Assembly (NCBI GenBank): GCA_028673005.1
Contig: CM054113.1
Coordinates: 176,745,956 to 176,809,955 of the forward strand
Length of the DNA stretch: 64,000 nucleotides
Source of the DNA: Tanypteryx hageni
Lineage: Eukaryota; Arthropoda; Insecta; Odonata; Petaluridae
Direction: 5' to 3'
This document shows, one piece after another, positions 25,005 through 36,340 of this stretch; position 1 is the first letter of the stretch; each line of letters starts with the position of its first letter. The position numbers and the translations under genes are program-made. The notes below the pieces were generated by a model, which worked only from the letters and a program-made list of their open reading frames with translations, was not told the origin of the DNA and searched no databases.

Positions 25005-25012
25005 TATATATA
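24790..25012. repeat. GA-rich tract and compound (GT)(TA)(CA) microsatellite
   Basis: GGGGAGAGAGGGGGAGGG-type purine sequence (about 24806-24890) is followed by (GT)n, a (TA)33-like run (24925-24990) and (CA)n. Open frames on both strands through this tract are artefacts. Confidence 0.92.
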
Positions 25013-25165
25013 GTGAGAGAAAGAGAATTACATTGTAAATTTACCTTGCGGTCTAGTCTCATTTCAGCGGGAGTTAGTATTTTTGGACGGTTTAAGGGAA
25101 TGAGAAAGGGGAGAGGAAGATAGAAAAAGGAACCAATGGAAATCTTCACGGTGCGTGATGCGACG

Positions 25166-25168
<3 letters not shown>

Positions 25169-25243
<75 letters not shown>
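25169..25243. repeat. (GA)n microsatellite
   Basis: About 37 consecutive GA units; a short (GT)n follows at about 25367-25380. Serine/leucine and arginine/glutamate open frames over it are spurious. Confidence 0.95.
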
Positions 25244-25246
<3 letters not shown>

Positions 25247-25832
25247 TCTGAGAAAGGGAGAGAGAGAGTTATTTATAGCCAGGGAAGAACAGGCCAAAGG
25301 CACCGAAGGTCCGACTCCAGAAGTGGTCATGAAACTCTTTCGGGCTGAAGCCACTACAAGGGAATGGTGTGTGTGTGTGTGAGAGAGGGAGGGTGGGGGT
25401 GGAGTGCAGACTATTAAGCGAAGGCTGAGCGGCCACAAAGGAGGGAGTGTCCTCGGGGCGGCGCACACGGCCAGGAAGCGACGAATTTCCGGTCTCGGAT
25501 CTCTTGTTCCCACGGTACTTTCCTCGCGGAGGATATAGAGGGGGAGAGAAGGGAGCAATGAGGACGATGGCATATCGGGAGATTAGGGGAACTGAGAGAG
25601 AGAGAGCTATAGATGAGAGACTTGGTGGAGCACATGCTGGGTTTGAAGGAGGAGACGCCATTCCTAGAGATGCAAGGCAAGCAGCCAGCAGTCGTCGGAC
25701 CGAAGAGACCGGAAGCGCTTGCAGAAAAAAGGATTCCACTTCGCTGAGACAAGAACGCTCCGGGAGAGCTGGAGTTAGAAGAAAGGTCTCCAATCGACCG
25801 AAATGGTCGTTTGTTCTAATGCCGCATTTACC

Positions 25833-26298
25833 AATGGGCGGATTCAAGGGGGGTAAAGGGGGTAATTACCCCCCCCCCCTAGAATTTCTGATCACTCGAA
25901 AAAATTACCATTTAACTCCATTTCTTCGTGTTGAGATGTTGATTTTATAATGTAAAATATGTCTAATTAATTCCATATTTATACTTACTAACTGTATTCA
26001 TTCGCCATTAATACAATATAAATATATAACCTCGTAAAATATGTTATCTATATGTATAACCTTTAATTTAAAATCATAAAGACATTGTTAAGTGGTATTA
26101 ATTTTGTTGAATAAAATTCTATTTAATTCTTTTTTCAGTATTAATCGATGTATTGCCTGTACAGTCTTAATGTGTTCGCTTTTTACTAATAAATTCTATA
26201 TTTGCTTTTTCTGATTAAAATATATTTTAAACAAAAATGTATCAAATGCTTTCCATTCCTACATTACCCCCCTTGGATGAAGTCTGAATCCGCCCATG
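25833..26298. mobile_element. hAT-type MITE with perfect TSD
   Basis: The element starts AATGGGCGGATTCAAGGGGG and ends CCCCCTTGGATGAAGTCTGA...CCGCCCATG, with inverted ends. CATTTACC duplicates at 25825-25832 and 26299-26306. The interior is AT-rich and non-coding, and sits between two homopolymer C/G blocks (ten C at about 25870 and six at about 26267). Confidence 0.85.
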
Positions 26299-26985
26299 CA
26301 TTTACCCCACTATTTTTGATGAGTTCTTTTTTTCCGAAGGAGAAGGGAATGGTTTAAAAAGCGCAAACTGACAAAATATATACAGACGTTAATATTCTAT
26401 CGCAATGGTTTCTTCCATCAAAACTTTACCGACACGGCGACTTTCCTGCTTAAAATTTCTTGAACATACAGGTTTTGCATCGGTTCGCAAGTGTTGCAGA
26501 TTTTGAATTCAATAAGTGTGCTTCCCTTCTGGCAAAAAGAACACTGTTTCCTGCGCTTTTTGGAATGTACACGATTTTCTTACTTAAAATAATTTTAAGG
26601 CAGTGTTAAATACAATGATTGTTGCTACTAATGACATCATTTGTTTTTCTATGAAAAGGAGTTTCAAAACAGTTTTCATCGAAATTTGCGTTTTCCATTT
26701 GTATGCCTATATTTATGGGACTCATCTTAAATTCGAAGTTATCTTCGATCCAGATAGTTGCGGCAATCTTAATCAAACATGGAAGAATCAACTTGAATAT
26801 CTTTTAAAGATAACAGCATTTTTCGAGTAAAACCAAATTCAGGAGAAGTCGGCGAAACAGGTACTTGGCGAAGGAATTCGCTTCCTTCTAAAAATATTTC
26901 TCGCGTTAAAAAAATCCAAATTCGTCAATTTCTTTGTACATTTCTATTGTTAAACAAACTGCACTTTGAGATACTGAATATTCAG

Positions 26986-27367
26986 TAGAGGCCCCCAACC
27001 TTTATATGGCGCATCGCATGTAGCTGGAATATCCGATCTTCGCGACACATGGATGCAAATTACATGAGGGCAAATATTCTTGATAGAAGGGGGGGGTGGG
27101 AGGGGGGGATAAAAGTTCCGTCAACCTTTCCTGCACATTGATCGATTTGTATAGAAAAAATGCTTTGGGACTAGCTCATGGCATTTATAAATGAAAACTA
27201 TTAACTGAAATGCTCAAGTTTAACTAGGTACGGAATTATCGCGACACATTTGAAGAATTTCGCGGCACATTTGAAGAATTTCGCGGCACATTTGAGGAAT
27301 TTCGCGGCACATTTTAAGAATCTCGCGACGCATAAATGTGTCGCGCCACACGCGTTAGGAATCGCTG
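26986..27367. mobile_element. hAT-type MITE with internal 21-bp tandem repeat
   Basis: The left end TAGAGGCCCCCAACC and the inverted right end CAGCGATTCCTAACG are worn versions of the hAT end CAGNGGTTCCCAACC. Inside, CACATTTGAAGAATTTCGCGG recurs about four times at a 21-bp period (27243-27325). The left subterminal sequence CTTCGCGACACATGG is an inverted echo of this unit. No matching 8-bp duplication is evident. Confidence 0.6.
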
Positions 27368-28050
27368 TACCAAATGATCGCCCAACCTAGGACAAAGGGC
27401 ACTAACACCTCATTGCTACAGCCGGTACAACACTTCAACAGAAATATCTCCGTGTACTCCCAGTTCACACCCGCTGAGCCGGAAGACATGTAGAGCAAAG
27501 CCTTGACAAAACGAATGCCTCGATGGTACGGAGTATATTCGTACGCTACTCTAGAACGAGCCAAAAAAATTAAAATCAGCGGGGTGCCATTCGTGTTAGA
27601 TTTCGAAATCTTACATAAATACCGCACAAGTTCCAAACTTGTGTCGAGAAGGGAGATATCTGAGCAGGAAGTTGATAAGGCTTCAAGGATGAGACGATAA
27701 GCCTCTGAAAACGCATCGAAGGGATTGAACCAAAACCCCCTTCCCTCTGCATCTGCCTCTTTCTTATCGCGACAGAGAGGTCTCCTCCCAAGATCCAAAA
27801 AGCGTTGACCTCATCGAAAAAAGAGCATATAGGCATGTTAAGTGCCGTAGTACAGGAGGGGCAATGGAGGGAGAGGGGAGGGGGGGGGGGGGAGGCGCCC
27901 CGGGCGTCGAAGCGAAGAGGCTCCAAGAGGCCGGATATTTTGTCATTAATATGGCGAAAAATATCGTTGGTAAATGGCAGCTCGTGAAAATATTGTAATA
28001 AATTCAACATCTACCTAATTTGGCACACGACTAAAATTAATACTCCCATA

Positions 28051-28355
28051 AATGCACCCATCCCTCGATTTGCACGGTTTCGCTTTACACGTTTTCGGTT
28101 TAGCAAAGTCTCGGAATAGTCACCAAAGATTAAAAATCGTAAAACGGTTCAGTTCGACTCGGAGGTTATAACAAAGAATACAGAAAGCAATTCCCAATAC
28201 AGTACAACTGAACTGTTACGCGTTGAACTCAGACGGTGATCAAATGTACTAGCACGTATTTCTATTGGGAATATCTATCCAACTTTTCACGGTTTCGCTT
28301 TACACGGTCTTTCCTAAGAACGCGTGTATCGTGCAAAGCGAGAGATGGGTGTATT
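28051..28355. mobile_element. Tigger-like MITE, family A, copy 2
   Basis: The best-preserved copy. The ends AATGCACCCATCCCTCGATT and (inverted) AATACACCCATCTCTCGCTT agree over about 26 bp and are flanked by TA. GGTTTCGCTTTACACG occurs near both ends. It is 305 bp and non-coding. Confidence 0.8.
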
Positions 28356-29532
28356 TAGTTTTAGGGACGGTTTTTTTTTCGATCTCGCCCCATATGTCAA
28401 AACTTTCTTGCCACGGCAGCGAAAGTAGAAAATATATTGAAAAGCTTCCCATGAATTACGGCAGCATATCGTCAAAACTCAAGCGTTTGTGTTCTGTTTC
28501 TAACGTATCATAAAACAACATATCGTCTTGAAGAATTGTCTCATTATTTCACTCTCCTGTTACGCGGGGAGACATCCGCCTCTCTATCTCTCTCATTGTT
28601 GGGAGCGTTTCGTTGGGAAAGAATCTCAAGAATTTACGATAACATGATGCAGGAGGTGCGAAAAGACGAGACGTCAGCTAAAAAAAAACAAAACGTGTTT
28701 TTTTTCCGGCGCGACGATGTGCGTGGGGAGAAACGAAAAAAGAAGCTATCCGAACAGAACCGACTCGTGTTGAACGAAAAACGTCTTTGATTCCCAATTA
28801 TCGACTTCTGCCGATATGAAGGGAGAGAGAGAACAATTCAGGACTCGGGCGAAAGAGAGAGAGAAAAAACAACCGATGTACGATATGCGAGAATCGCAGC
28901 GTTCGGTCGCATAATGGAGTAGAATAGGAGAAGTTTTCTTTTACCCCGTCCTCTCTCTCAAAACGGATCACTTTTCGTTTCTCCAATTACAGGGAACGAG
29001 TAAATGGAAGGTTATGAAAGGGATGGAGAGAAAGAGGAATCCGAGATAAGGGGGGAGGAAAAAGGGACGGATTTGAAGAGGAAACTCTCCCATGCCAAAG
29101 ATGAATGCGAGGATTCTGTATATTTTTTGCGTGCAAATCCACACGCGCACAATTTCCCGCTTCCTATCTCTCTCCCTACGTCCCTCTCAACCCTTCTCCC
29201 CCACGCAAATAAGCGCCTCTTCCCCGAATCCCCGCCACTGCAGAGGGAATGCGAAAAAAGCGAGGTGGAAAAAAGGAAGAGGAACGCCGCTTTGGCGCAA
29301 GGCCAAATGATTTGCGAACGGTCGAATCTGTACATATGCCTACGCGAGGGGTGGGCTTATTACGGCCCGCGGGCCTCATGAGGCCTCCGAAGCCATTACG
29401 AAATTTAATACCGATAATTTCATTCTTGTTACCAAAAACAATTAAGTGAAGATGTGGCGCAAAAAAGTTATTTAATATTGACTTTGACTGATAGGATCCC
29501 TGACCGTAACTTCCAATAATAACCGCCTAAGC

Positions 29533-30533
29533 CAGGGGTCCACAATCGCATAATCGAAAAGGGCGACTTTTTTCCAGTCCAATAAAAAAATGCAAATTGA
29601 TAAGGGCCGAAATATTAGCGATTAGGAAAGTTCTTCTTAAAGAATTTCAATTCGTATTGAGTGATTTAGTCACCTCGGCCACAAGATCCTCGCGTTGACG
29701 CTGCGATAAATGTTAATTTGAATTCGAGTGGGAAGATAGATGAAATTACAAGCGTTCATCATAGCAACGAGATTAAACAAACTATTGTCATAGTTCATGG
29801 TGTAATAGAAGTCTCGTTATTTTAATGTGGATTTGTACTGATACGAGCATTCCTACGTTTTTTGAAGGGATATTTCTGCTAATAATTGAAAGTTATTATT
29901 TATCGTAATTATTATTGATAGTAAGTTTTTATTTATCTTAAAAACTTTTCGTCTTTATTCACTATTTAAGATAGATAATGCTGTTGTAAAGGATGTTAAT
30001 TTGAACAAATTTAAATGAAACATTTTAAAGTGTTGTGTGGTAGCTTTGCAATTTTTCAGCTAACTATACTTATACAGTGTTTTTATATGGATGGTTGATG
30101 TAATGTTAGGAAAAGAACAATTTATTATTGTTGTCATTTAAGTTAGGTGGCTAAAATATGAAATATTCAACAGAAACTTCTTACTACTTATATACCAAAC
30201 ATTTTTTACGTTTGCCACGGAGTTCTCTACTTTTGTCTGCTATTCTCTCAACTGTAAAAAGATTAAAGGTTACATAGAGAGACCCCCACATCACTCAACA
30301 GCTGGTAGACACTTTTGAAACTTTTTACGCCCATGCAAGCAGAAAGGTTATCATAATTATATTATAGAGTTTATTCATATTAAAGTATTAACTATATAAA
30401 AGTTGGTTATAAAAATTCGTTTTTATATCTTCACTTGTTTAAGTCTTAAATCGAACGGGACGATCTAGGTATTTTACATGGATTTAGTGAGACGCACCCA
30501 AGTCCTTAAAGAGCAGCAGATTACTGACACCTG
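29533..30533 (+). mobile_element. hAT element, 1.0 kb, with transposase remnant
   Basis: It begins CAGGGGTCCACAATC and ends TTACTGACACCTG. The flanking 8-mers GCCTAAGC (29525-29532) and GTCTAAGT (30534-30541) differ only by two C/T changes, as expected from decay of an 8-bp duplication. At about 30205-30280 one frame reads LRLPRSSLLLSAILSTVKRL, resembling the hAT dimerisation block LTLP-S-A--ERSFSTLKRIK. The copy thus descends from an autonomous element whose gene has decayed and shrunk. The rest is AT-rich with stops in every frame. Confidence 0.72.
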
Positions 30534-30572
30534 GTCTAAGTAGTCACAACTGCAAATGCAATCCTCCTAAAC

Positions 30573-30878
30573 CAAGGGCTCCCAACCAGGTGCTCGCAAG
30601 CACCGTTGTGTTCTTTTGGAAACCAGTTTGTGCTATTTGGCTATCTAACTGGTGCCTGCACTCTTCTGCGATGCTTAAAATTGCAATTCCTTGCACCGGC
30701 AATTTAATTTGCTTGGTTGCTTTCTTTCTAAACTTATTTAAGAACACGAGGAATAATTTTGTCGGCAGTTTGCTTTCATTTATGATCGTTATTCCTCTTG
30801 TAAAAGTATAGTATTGCTCGATTGATGTTCTAGGATAAAACTACGTGCTCGCCACAATGAAAAGGTTGGGAACCCTTG
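30573..30878. mobile_element. hAT-type MITE, 306 bp
   Basis: CAAGGGCTCCCAACC at the left and GGTTGGGAACCCTTG at the right are inverted partners. The subterminal GTGCTCGCAAGCAC / CTACGTGCTCGCC also correspond. Flanking 8-mers agree at about half the positions. It lies 40 bp from the preceding hAT element. Confidence 0.7.
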
Positions 30879-30969
30879 CCGCAACCGCAAGTGCGGCTCG
30901 TCTAAGCACTTGCAACTATTAATGTGGCTCGACTCGTAAAACGTTTGCCTAACCCTGGTGTACGCGGCA

Positions 30970-32673
30970 CAACACAGCTTTAATGTCATACATGAGAGCA
31001 CTATACACACCCACCCACATATATATTAAGTTATTGGTTGATGATTACGTCGGAACTAAATTACTTTCTAACAATGAGGAGGAGGATGAAAGGATTATTT
31101 AAAAATAGTCTGCCTTTCATCCTTAGAAAAAATTACGCTATTACGTAGATCTCACTCCGAAGGTTAGCGAGGGCTATTCAAGTCTGCTGGTCACTATTTT
31201 GATAGCCAAGATTCCTGAACGGAAGAAAAGGTGAACAAAATGTTCGAATTCCTCGTAACAAAACCGCAAAATTTCTCCGATCACTCAGTCGGAACTGGTA
31301 TGCCAGGTGGTGGTCACGATGTCACGTCCTAACCTTTCAGTCACTGGTTCGATTCTCTCGAGGAATTCGACTAAGCGTTTAAAAATTCACAGCGCTACAA
31401 AAAGAATGACCACGGCCGCTAAAGGAAATAGCATCCATTACGAAAAAATAATATTAAAACGCGTGAGAACTTCTCTCGCATTAGTCGTCACCTATCTTTC
31501 TCGAGGCGCTCGACTCTAACTAAATACGTACGTAGATTTTGTGAAGACATTGAGAGAAGTTCTTTTTACAAGACGCTAACACACTTCAAGTCGATTTGCG
31601 GTTATCTTGCTCTCCACTTCCTTTTTACTGTCGAAGTTACAGAAAACGTAACCAAGAGGCTCGTTAAAAGCGGAGTAAAACAAGGAAAATATTTCTGAAG
31701 AGAGTTCGCAGGCGTCGAAACGTTTTTTACTTTTTTGCTCGAAAATTGCTCGAGTTGCCATAAAAAATTCTCACGTCTGGTATACTTCCTCTTTCCGAGA
31801 CAACATGGAAAATCGCTCGTGATCTTTCGCGCGTGCTTCTTGTCTTACAAGGAGAGGACACGGTAGTGGGATCACGGATTTTTATGAAACTTGGTAGGTG
31901 TATAGCTCTGAATTCCAGGATCACTGCAAATCCCCCCTTTTGGGTGCATACGGCCGATAGTTTTTTCCGAAAATCACTATTAAATATTGCAATTTCACGT
32001 CAACTGGTATAAATTCCTCAATGCACGCATAATTGGTCAAGTAATTGTTGGCGGTGAGCGTATAGTGGGTGCGTCCGAAACGTGAGGTCGCGAGTTCTAT
32101 TCCCTCTTGGGTAGCTTCTTTTCTTTCATTCCTTCTCCTTTTACAAATCCTTTTTCGTATTTCGCATCAAAATTTAACTGAGCAGTCACATTCATATTTT
32201 TATTTTTTCTATCTTATTAACGTGGTGGATCGGATTTTTTCCTCAAGTCATTCAACGCACGATTGTTTCAACAAAGTTTAAATTATTAAATCGCATATTC
32301 TTCATTGATATCGGCACACGCTACATCCTATATTGATGCTAATGACATGGAAAGGATCCCTGAAATTATTTTTGCGAAGACTTCCTCCGAATACTTAAAA
32401 TAGACCCATTAGGCGGAAGTATACCAGGCAAAGGATCGTTGAAAGTATAATGGAAAATGAAATGGTGGGAAGTCCGTTAAAAGTACAATAATATAAATTA
32501 TTAAAAATTAATATTATTTTGAGGAAACGAAATAACTTGGAAGAAATTAACTATGTATTTAATGCAAAGTCCTTTGCGCAGCGCGGAGGTTACGTTCTCG
32601 GAAACGACGCGCTGAGCGAAACTGCGTTGTGCGAACTTAATGCCTTATGGAGTTATCAAGCGTTCTTATTGGT
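30970..32673. other. Mostly unrecognised; two weak tRNA-like patches
   Basis: CACTGGTTCGATTCTCTCG (about 31332) and GGTCGCGAGTTCTATTCCC (about 32085) look like Pol III box B sequences with TGGTGGTCACGATG / GTATAGTGGGTGCG upstream. They may be worn SINE heads. No cloverleaf could be drawn for either. Confidence 0.3.
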
Positions 32674-32844
32674 CATGGTTTCTCAAACTTTCTTAAGTCG
32701 CGGAACCTTTATACTTAACATAATTTGTCCTGGAATACTAATCAACGGCACAACACATCGGGCCTCCCCTTCTCGTTATCTCGCGGGGCTCCATCGAGTT
32801 TTTGAGGAACCCTAGGGTTCAAGAAAAAAGTTTGAAAACGCCCG
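32674..32844. mobile_element. hAT-type MITE, 171 bp
   Basis: The left end CATGGTTTCTCAAACTTTCT and the inverted right end CGGGCGTTTTCAAACTTTTT correspond. The flanking 8-mers TTATTGGT and TTATAGGC agree at six of eight positions. The CCTAGGGTTC / GGAACC words inside each end are also inverted. Confidence 0.68.
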
Positions 32845-32929
32845 TTATAGGCGTCGCGCATAAGAGTCCCATTTATTTAACGTGTATAATCTAAACCGCG
32901 TTACGGAAACTCGATTTGGAAAAGAGGTT

Positions 32930-33060
32930 GACTAAACCGTCACAAATTCGGAGGGACAGTCCCTTCTTTTCATCACTCGGCCTGTTTTTTTAAATGTCCC
33001 AACATGTCCCGCTTTTTTAAAAATCATTATTAACATCATTTAAACCGCCCCGGAAAACTG
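32930..33060. mobile_element. Fragment related to TAGGGTGACCA-type hAT element
   Basis: GGGACAGTCCC and ATGTCCCAACATGTCCCGC recall the GGGACA / TGTCCCG subterminal words of the element at 53769-55341. No termini are preserved. Confidence 0.3.
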
Positions 33061-33236
33061 CCATTGGTTACGCCAAGCTATCTGATATCTGTTACGTCTA
33101 TCCGTTTAAGATTGATCGATCAATAAATGCACCATAAATACGCCATTGTAATGTTCTTCTTTATAATCGGTAAATACTTGAAAATGTCTCTCCTTGGCTT
33201 CCTAAAATGTTGGTCACCTTAGTGTACCGTCTACGG

Positions 33237-33506
33237 CAGGATTTCCCAAATGGGGGTCCGCGAAAGCTTGCATGGGGCCCGTAACGGTTGCAGAAAAAAT
33301 ACTTTTGTATCAATTTAGAGAAGAGGGTAATTAATTAATTAGTAATAATTTAAAAGGAATCCATTGCCATGGAAACATTACTCAGTTGTCAGTTCTTTAA
33401 ATGAAAACAACACGTGCTTCCACTTCTCAGTGTGTTGTCGAATGTAAAATCACGTGTTCAAGGGATCCGTGACATTTCGGATGTTCCAGGAGGTTGGAAA
33501 ATCCTG
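33237..33506. mobile_element. hAT-type MITE, 270 bp
   Basis: The left end CAGGATTTCCCAAATGGGGG and the inverted right end CAGGATTTTCCAACCTCCTG correspond. GGGTCCGCG / GGATCCGTGACATTTCGGA words lie inside them. Flanking 8-mers GTCTACGG and GTCACATG share only their first bases. Confidence 0.6.
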
Positions 33507-33663
33507 GTCACATGAATGGGTGCGCGTTTCGCCACCTGTTTCGAATCAGATTAATATTTTTCTGTAACGCTTTTCGATCTAAATGTTTCGTCTCGGCGCA
33601 AATGATTCGGACCGAGAAACATTTCTCGCGGGCATTTCGGACGCGTACCCTCCGGAAACTTTA

Positions 33664-33715
33664 TTAACCCTGGACTGCTGACATGGGGTGTCATAGAACC
33701 CCGCCCAACTCTTTT
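33664..33715. mobile_element. piggyBac-like terminus candidate
   Basis: TTAA followed by CCCTGGACTGCTGACA and a palindromic GGGGTGTCAT-AGAACCCC. The TTAA target and CCCT start are piggyBac-like. The opposite end was not found. Confidence 0.4.
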
Positions 33716-33827
33716 ATTATTTCGGTTTTGTCATATTCTCCAGTGTACATCTAAAGGCCAAAGCGATTAGTTTAAAACAAGCCTTACTTTTTTCCAGTGC
33801 AAGTCTGAATACCTGGAATTGCAGGGC

Positions 33828-34128
33828 TTCGATTTGAGTGTTCACAGTTTAGCACGGTTTTCTTTTTAGAGAACTATCTCGAATTGCACGGCCATCGATT
33901 TCAATTTAGCATGGACGGGCCTCCCTCCGAACATTAAAAAACCATAAAATATTTAAATCGACACAGAGAAAAGAAGGAATTCTGGATACAGCTAAATAAT
34001 AGCGCTTCGAACTTAAGAAAGCGTTCAAATGTAGCCTCATATCTTCCTACGGAGAAGTCTCACTTAGCACGGTTTCGATTGATGCCGTCTATTCCAGGAA
34101 CTCGTATACCGTGCAAAGCGAGGGATGG
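33828..34128. mobile_element. Tigger-like MITE, family A, copy 3
   Basis: The right end CGTGCAAAGCGAGGGATGG and the interior (TAGAGAACTAT-TCGAATT, CGGCCATC, AAATGTA-CCTCAT) align with the copy at 6473-6816. The left end is badly worn, so the start is approximate. Confidence 0.6.
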
Positions 34129-35336
34129 TTTTGTTGTGATTTGATTTTATCCTGTGGTTCTACGACACTCAATGTTAGCCAGGTACGCCAGCAATCCAGG
34201 CTGGAGATAACTACCGTAGCCATCCCCGAGGAAAAGGGTTCCCGAAAATATCTGACGACTACAAGACGAAGGGAAATCTGGGTCGCCCCTAAGAACGAAG
34301 AGAAAAAATCCCCTCCGCGAATTCCTACGTCGCCCTCCGCCTTATTACTCTTCGCGGCTTGGCGGAGTGCACCGCTCCCGAAACGATCCCTTTTTCTTTT
34401 TTTTTTAAACAAGAGGGAGTTCATTTATAATTTAACTAATGGCACTCTCTCTTCTTTTTTTAACTAAAGGGTGGTCGATGAATTTTCCTCGAATTCCATA
34501 GCGGCGCTCGGGCGCGTAAAATTCCCCAAAAAACCGAACACGCTCTTTTTTTTGGGGGAGACTAAATGAAGAAGAGGGCGAGAAAGAGATGTATAGAAAC
34601 CTCCCGCAGCCCATCCGGTATATGTTAATGACCCCTCGAAGATTTCGCACTCACTTTTTATTCAACTTCTCGGCGCACACACACAAAAAACGACAATACC
34701 GACGGAGAGTAAAAACACGCTCCAGAAACAATGAACTCCCACTAAAACTCCGCCGACTTCGAAGGAAAAAAGAATTACACAACGGGAACAACCCTCCTCC
34801 GGAGGAAGGCATTTCCTCATCTACTCGGAAACGCGTTATTTATTTTTTTAATCATTCAGTTTTTCAGGTTAGATGGAAAAAAACAACTCCATTAAATGTT
34901 TCCCAGACCTACCTCCCTCTCTCTCTCCCTCCCACCCTATATGCTCGCGATTTTTTTCCGAAAAAAAAAAGAAAGGAACTCCTTTGCATCATCCCACGCG
35001 CGCATCGCTCCTCGGATGAAAAAAATGAACGACGACAATCCCTCTTCCTCCTCTCTCAATCTCATCCCGCGTTCCTCGACAACGCCACAGGTCTCCCAAC
35101 CTCGCGGAGGAAAAAATTACGATTCCGTGACACAACACGTTTTACCTGCCTCCGCGAAGCGGAACAACCAGAACCGTCAGACATCACGTACGACTGCGAG
35201 GAGAGGGATGGGAGGGAAGGGGAGTGAAACGCTCCAGAGAATTCAAAACAACGGATGAGGGAGAGAACGCAGGGAAGTCGAAGAGGAAGCAGTCAGACGA
35301 GAAAGGGGAGGAACCGAATGCGGGAAGGTGGGGAGG

Positions 35337-36340
35337 GAGAGAGAGATGTGGGGAGAGAGAGATGTGGGGAGAGAGAGATGTGGGGAGAGAGAGAGATGTG
35401 GGGAGAGAGATGTGGGGAGAGAGAGATGTGGGGAGAGAGAGAGATGTGGGGAGAGAGATGTGGGGAGAGAGATGTGGGGAGAGAGAGATGCGGGGAGAGA
35501 GATGCGGGGAGAGAGATGTGGGGAGAGAGAGATGCGGGGAGGGAGATGCGGGGAGAGAGATGTGGGGAGAGAGAGATGCGGGGAGAGAGAGATGTGGGGA
35601 GAGAGAGAGATGTGGGGAGAGAGATGTGGGGAGAGAGAGATGTGGGGAGAGAGAGAGATGTGGGGAGAGAGATGTGGGGAGAGAGATGTGGGGAGAGAGA
35701 GATGCGGGGAGAGAGATGCGGGGAGAGAGATGTGGGGAGAGAGAGATGCGGGGAGGGAGATGCGGGGAGAGAGATTTGGGGAGAGAGAGATGCGGGGAGA
35801 GAGAGATGTGGGGAGAGAGAGAGATGTGGGGAGAGAGAAATGCGGGGAGAGAGAGATGTGGGGAGAGAGAGATGTGGGGAGAGAGAGATGTGGGGAGAGA
35901 GAGAGATGTGGGGAGAGAGAGATGTGGGGAGAGAGAGAGATGTGGGGAGAGAGATGTGGGGAGAGAGATGTGGGGAGAGAGAGATGCGGGGAGAGAGATG
36001 CGGGGAGAGAGATGTGGGGAGAGAGAGATGCGGGGAGGGAGATGCGGGGAGAGAGATTTGGGGAGAGAGAGATGCGGGGAGAGAGAGATGTGGGGAGAGA
36101 GAGAGATGTGGGGAGAGAGAAATGCGGGGAGAGAGAGATGCGGGGAGAGAGATTTGGGGAGAGAGAGATGTGGGGAGAGAGAGATTTGGGGAGAGAGAGA
36201 TGCGGGGAGAGAGAGATTTGGGGAGAGAGAGATGCGGGGAGAGAGAGATTTGGGGAGAGAGAGATGTGGGGAGAGAGAGATGCGGGGAGAGAGAGATTTG
36301 GGGAGAGAGAGAGATGTGGGGAGAGAGAGATGCGGGGAGC
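35337..36340. repeat. GATGTGGGGAGAGA minisatellite, ~1 kb
   Basis: About 70 units of GAT(G/T)(T/C)GGGGAGAGA(GA)n, 12-16 bp each. Variants are GATGTGG, GATGCGG and GATTTGG. Superimposed is a higher-order duplication: about 240 bp at 35619-35858 recurs at 35901-36140 with an exact 282-bp offset. The AAATGCGG variant appears at 35838 and 36120, and CGGGGAGGGA at 35749 and 36031. The purine strand rarely forms a stop, so frames of 370-450 residues open on both strands. They encode only RCGERE- or SLSPHL-type repeats and I do not regard them as genes. Confidence 0.95.

Larger units (their letters stand above)
29345..30958. mobile_element. Outer hAT-type element hosting two others
   Basis: The left end CGAGGGGTGGGC...ACGGCCCGCGGGCC and the inverted right end CCAGGGTTAGGC...ACGAGTCGAGCCACA correspond. 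The flanking 8-mers are only partly alike. Most of the interval is occupied by the elements at 29533-30533 and 30573-30878. This is a worn outer copy and the pairing is an inference. Confidence 0.45.

Noticed and set aside
24537..25573. Several 100-190-residue frames rich in Ser/Leu or Arg/Glu
   Set aside because: They are translations of (TA)n, (GA)n and purine-rich tracts; both strands are open at once.
27355..28010. Two overlapping minus-strand frames of 144 and 147 residues
   Set aside because: They overlap in different frames, no motif is recognised, and the 3' end of one runs into a MITE terminus. A real exon cannot be excluded, but nothing supports it.
34589..35227. 212-residue plus-strand frame rich in Arg/Lys/Ser
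   Set aside because: No recognisable domain; an overlapping frame of similar quality exists at 34896-35258; composition reflects local sequence skew.
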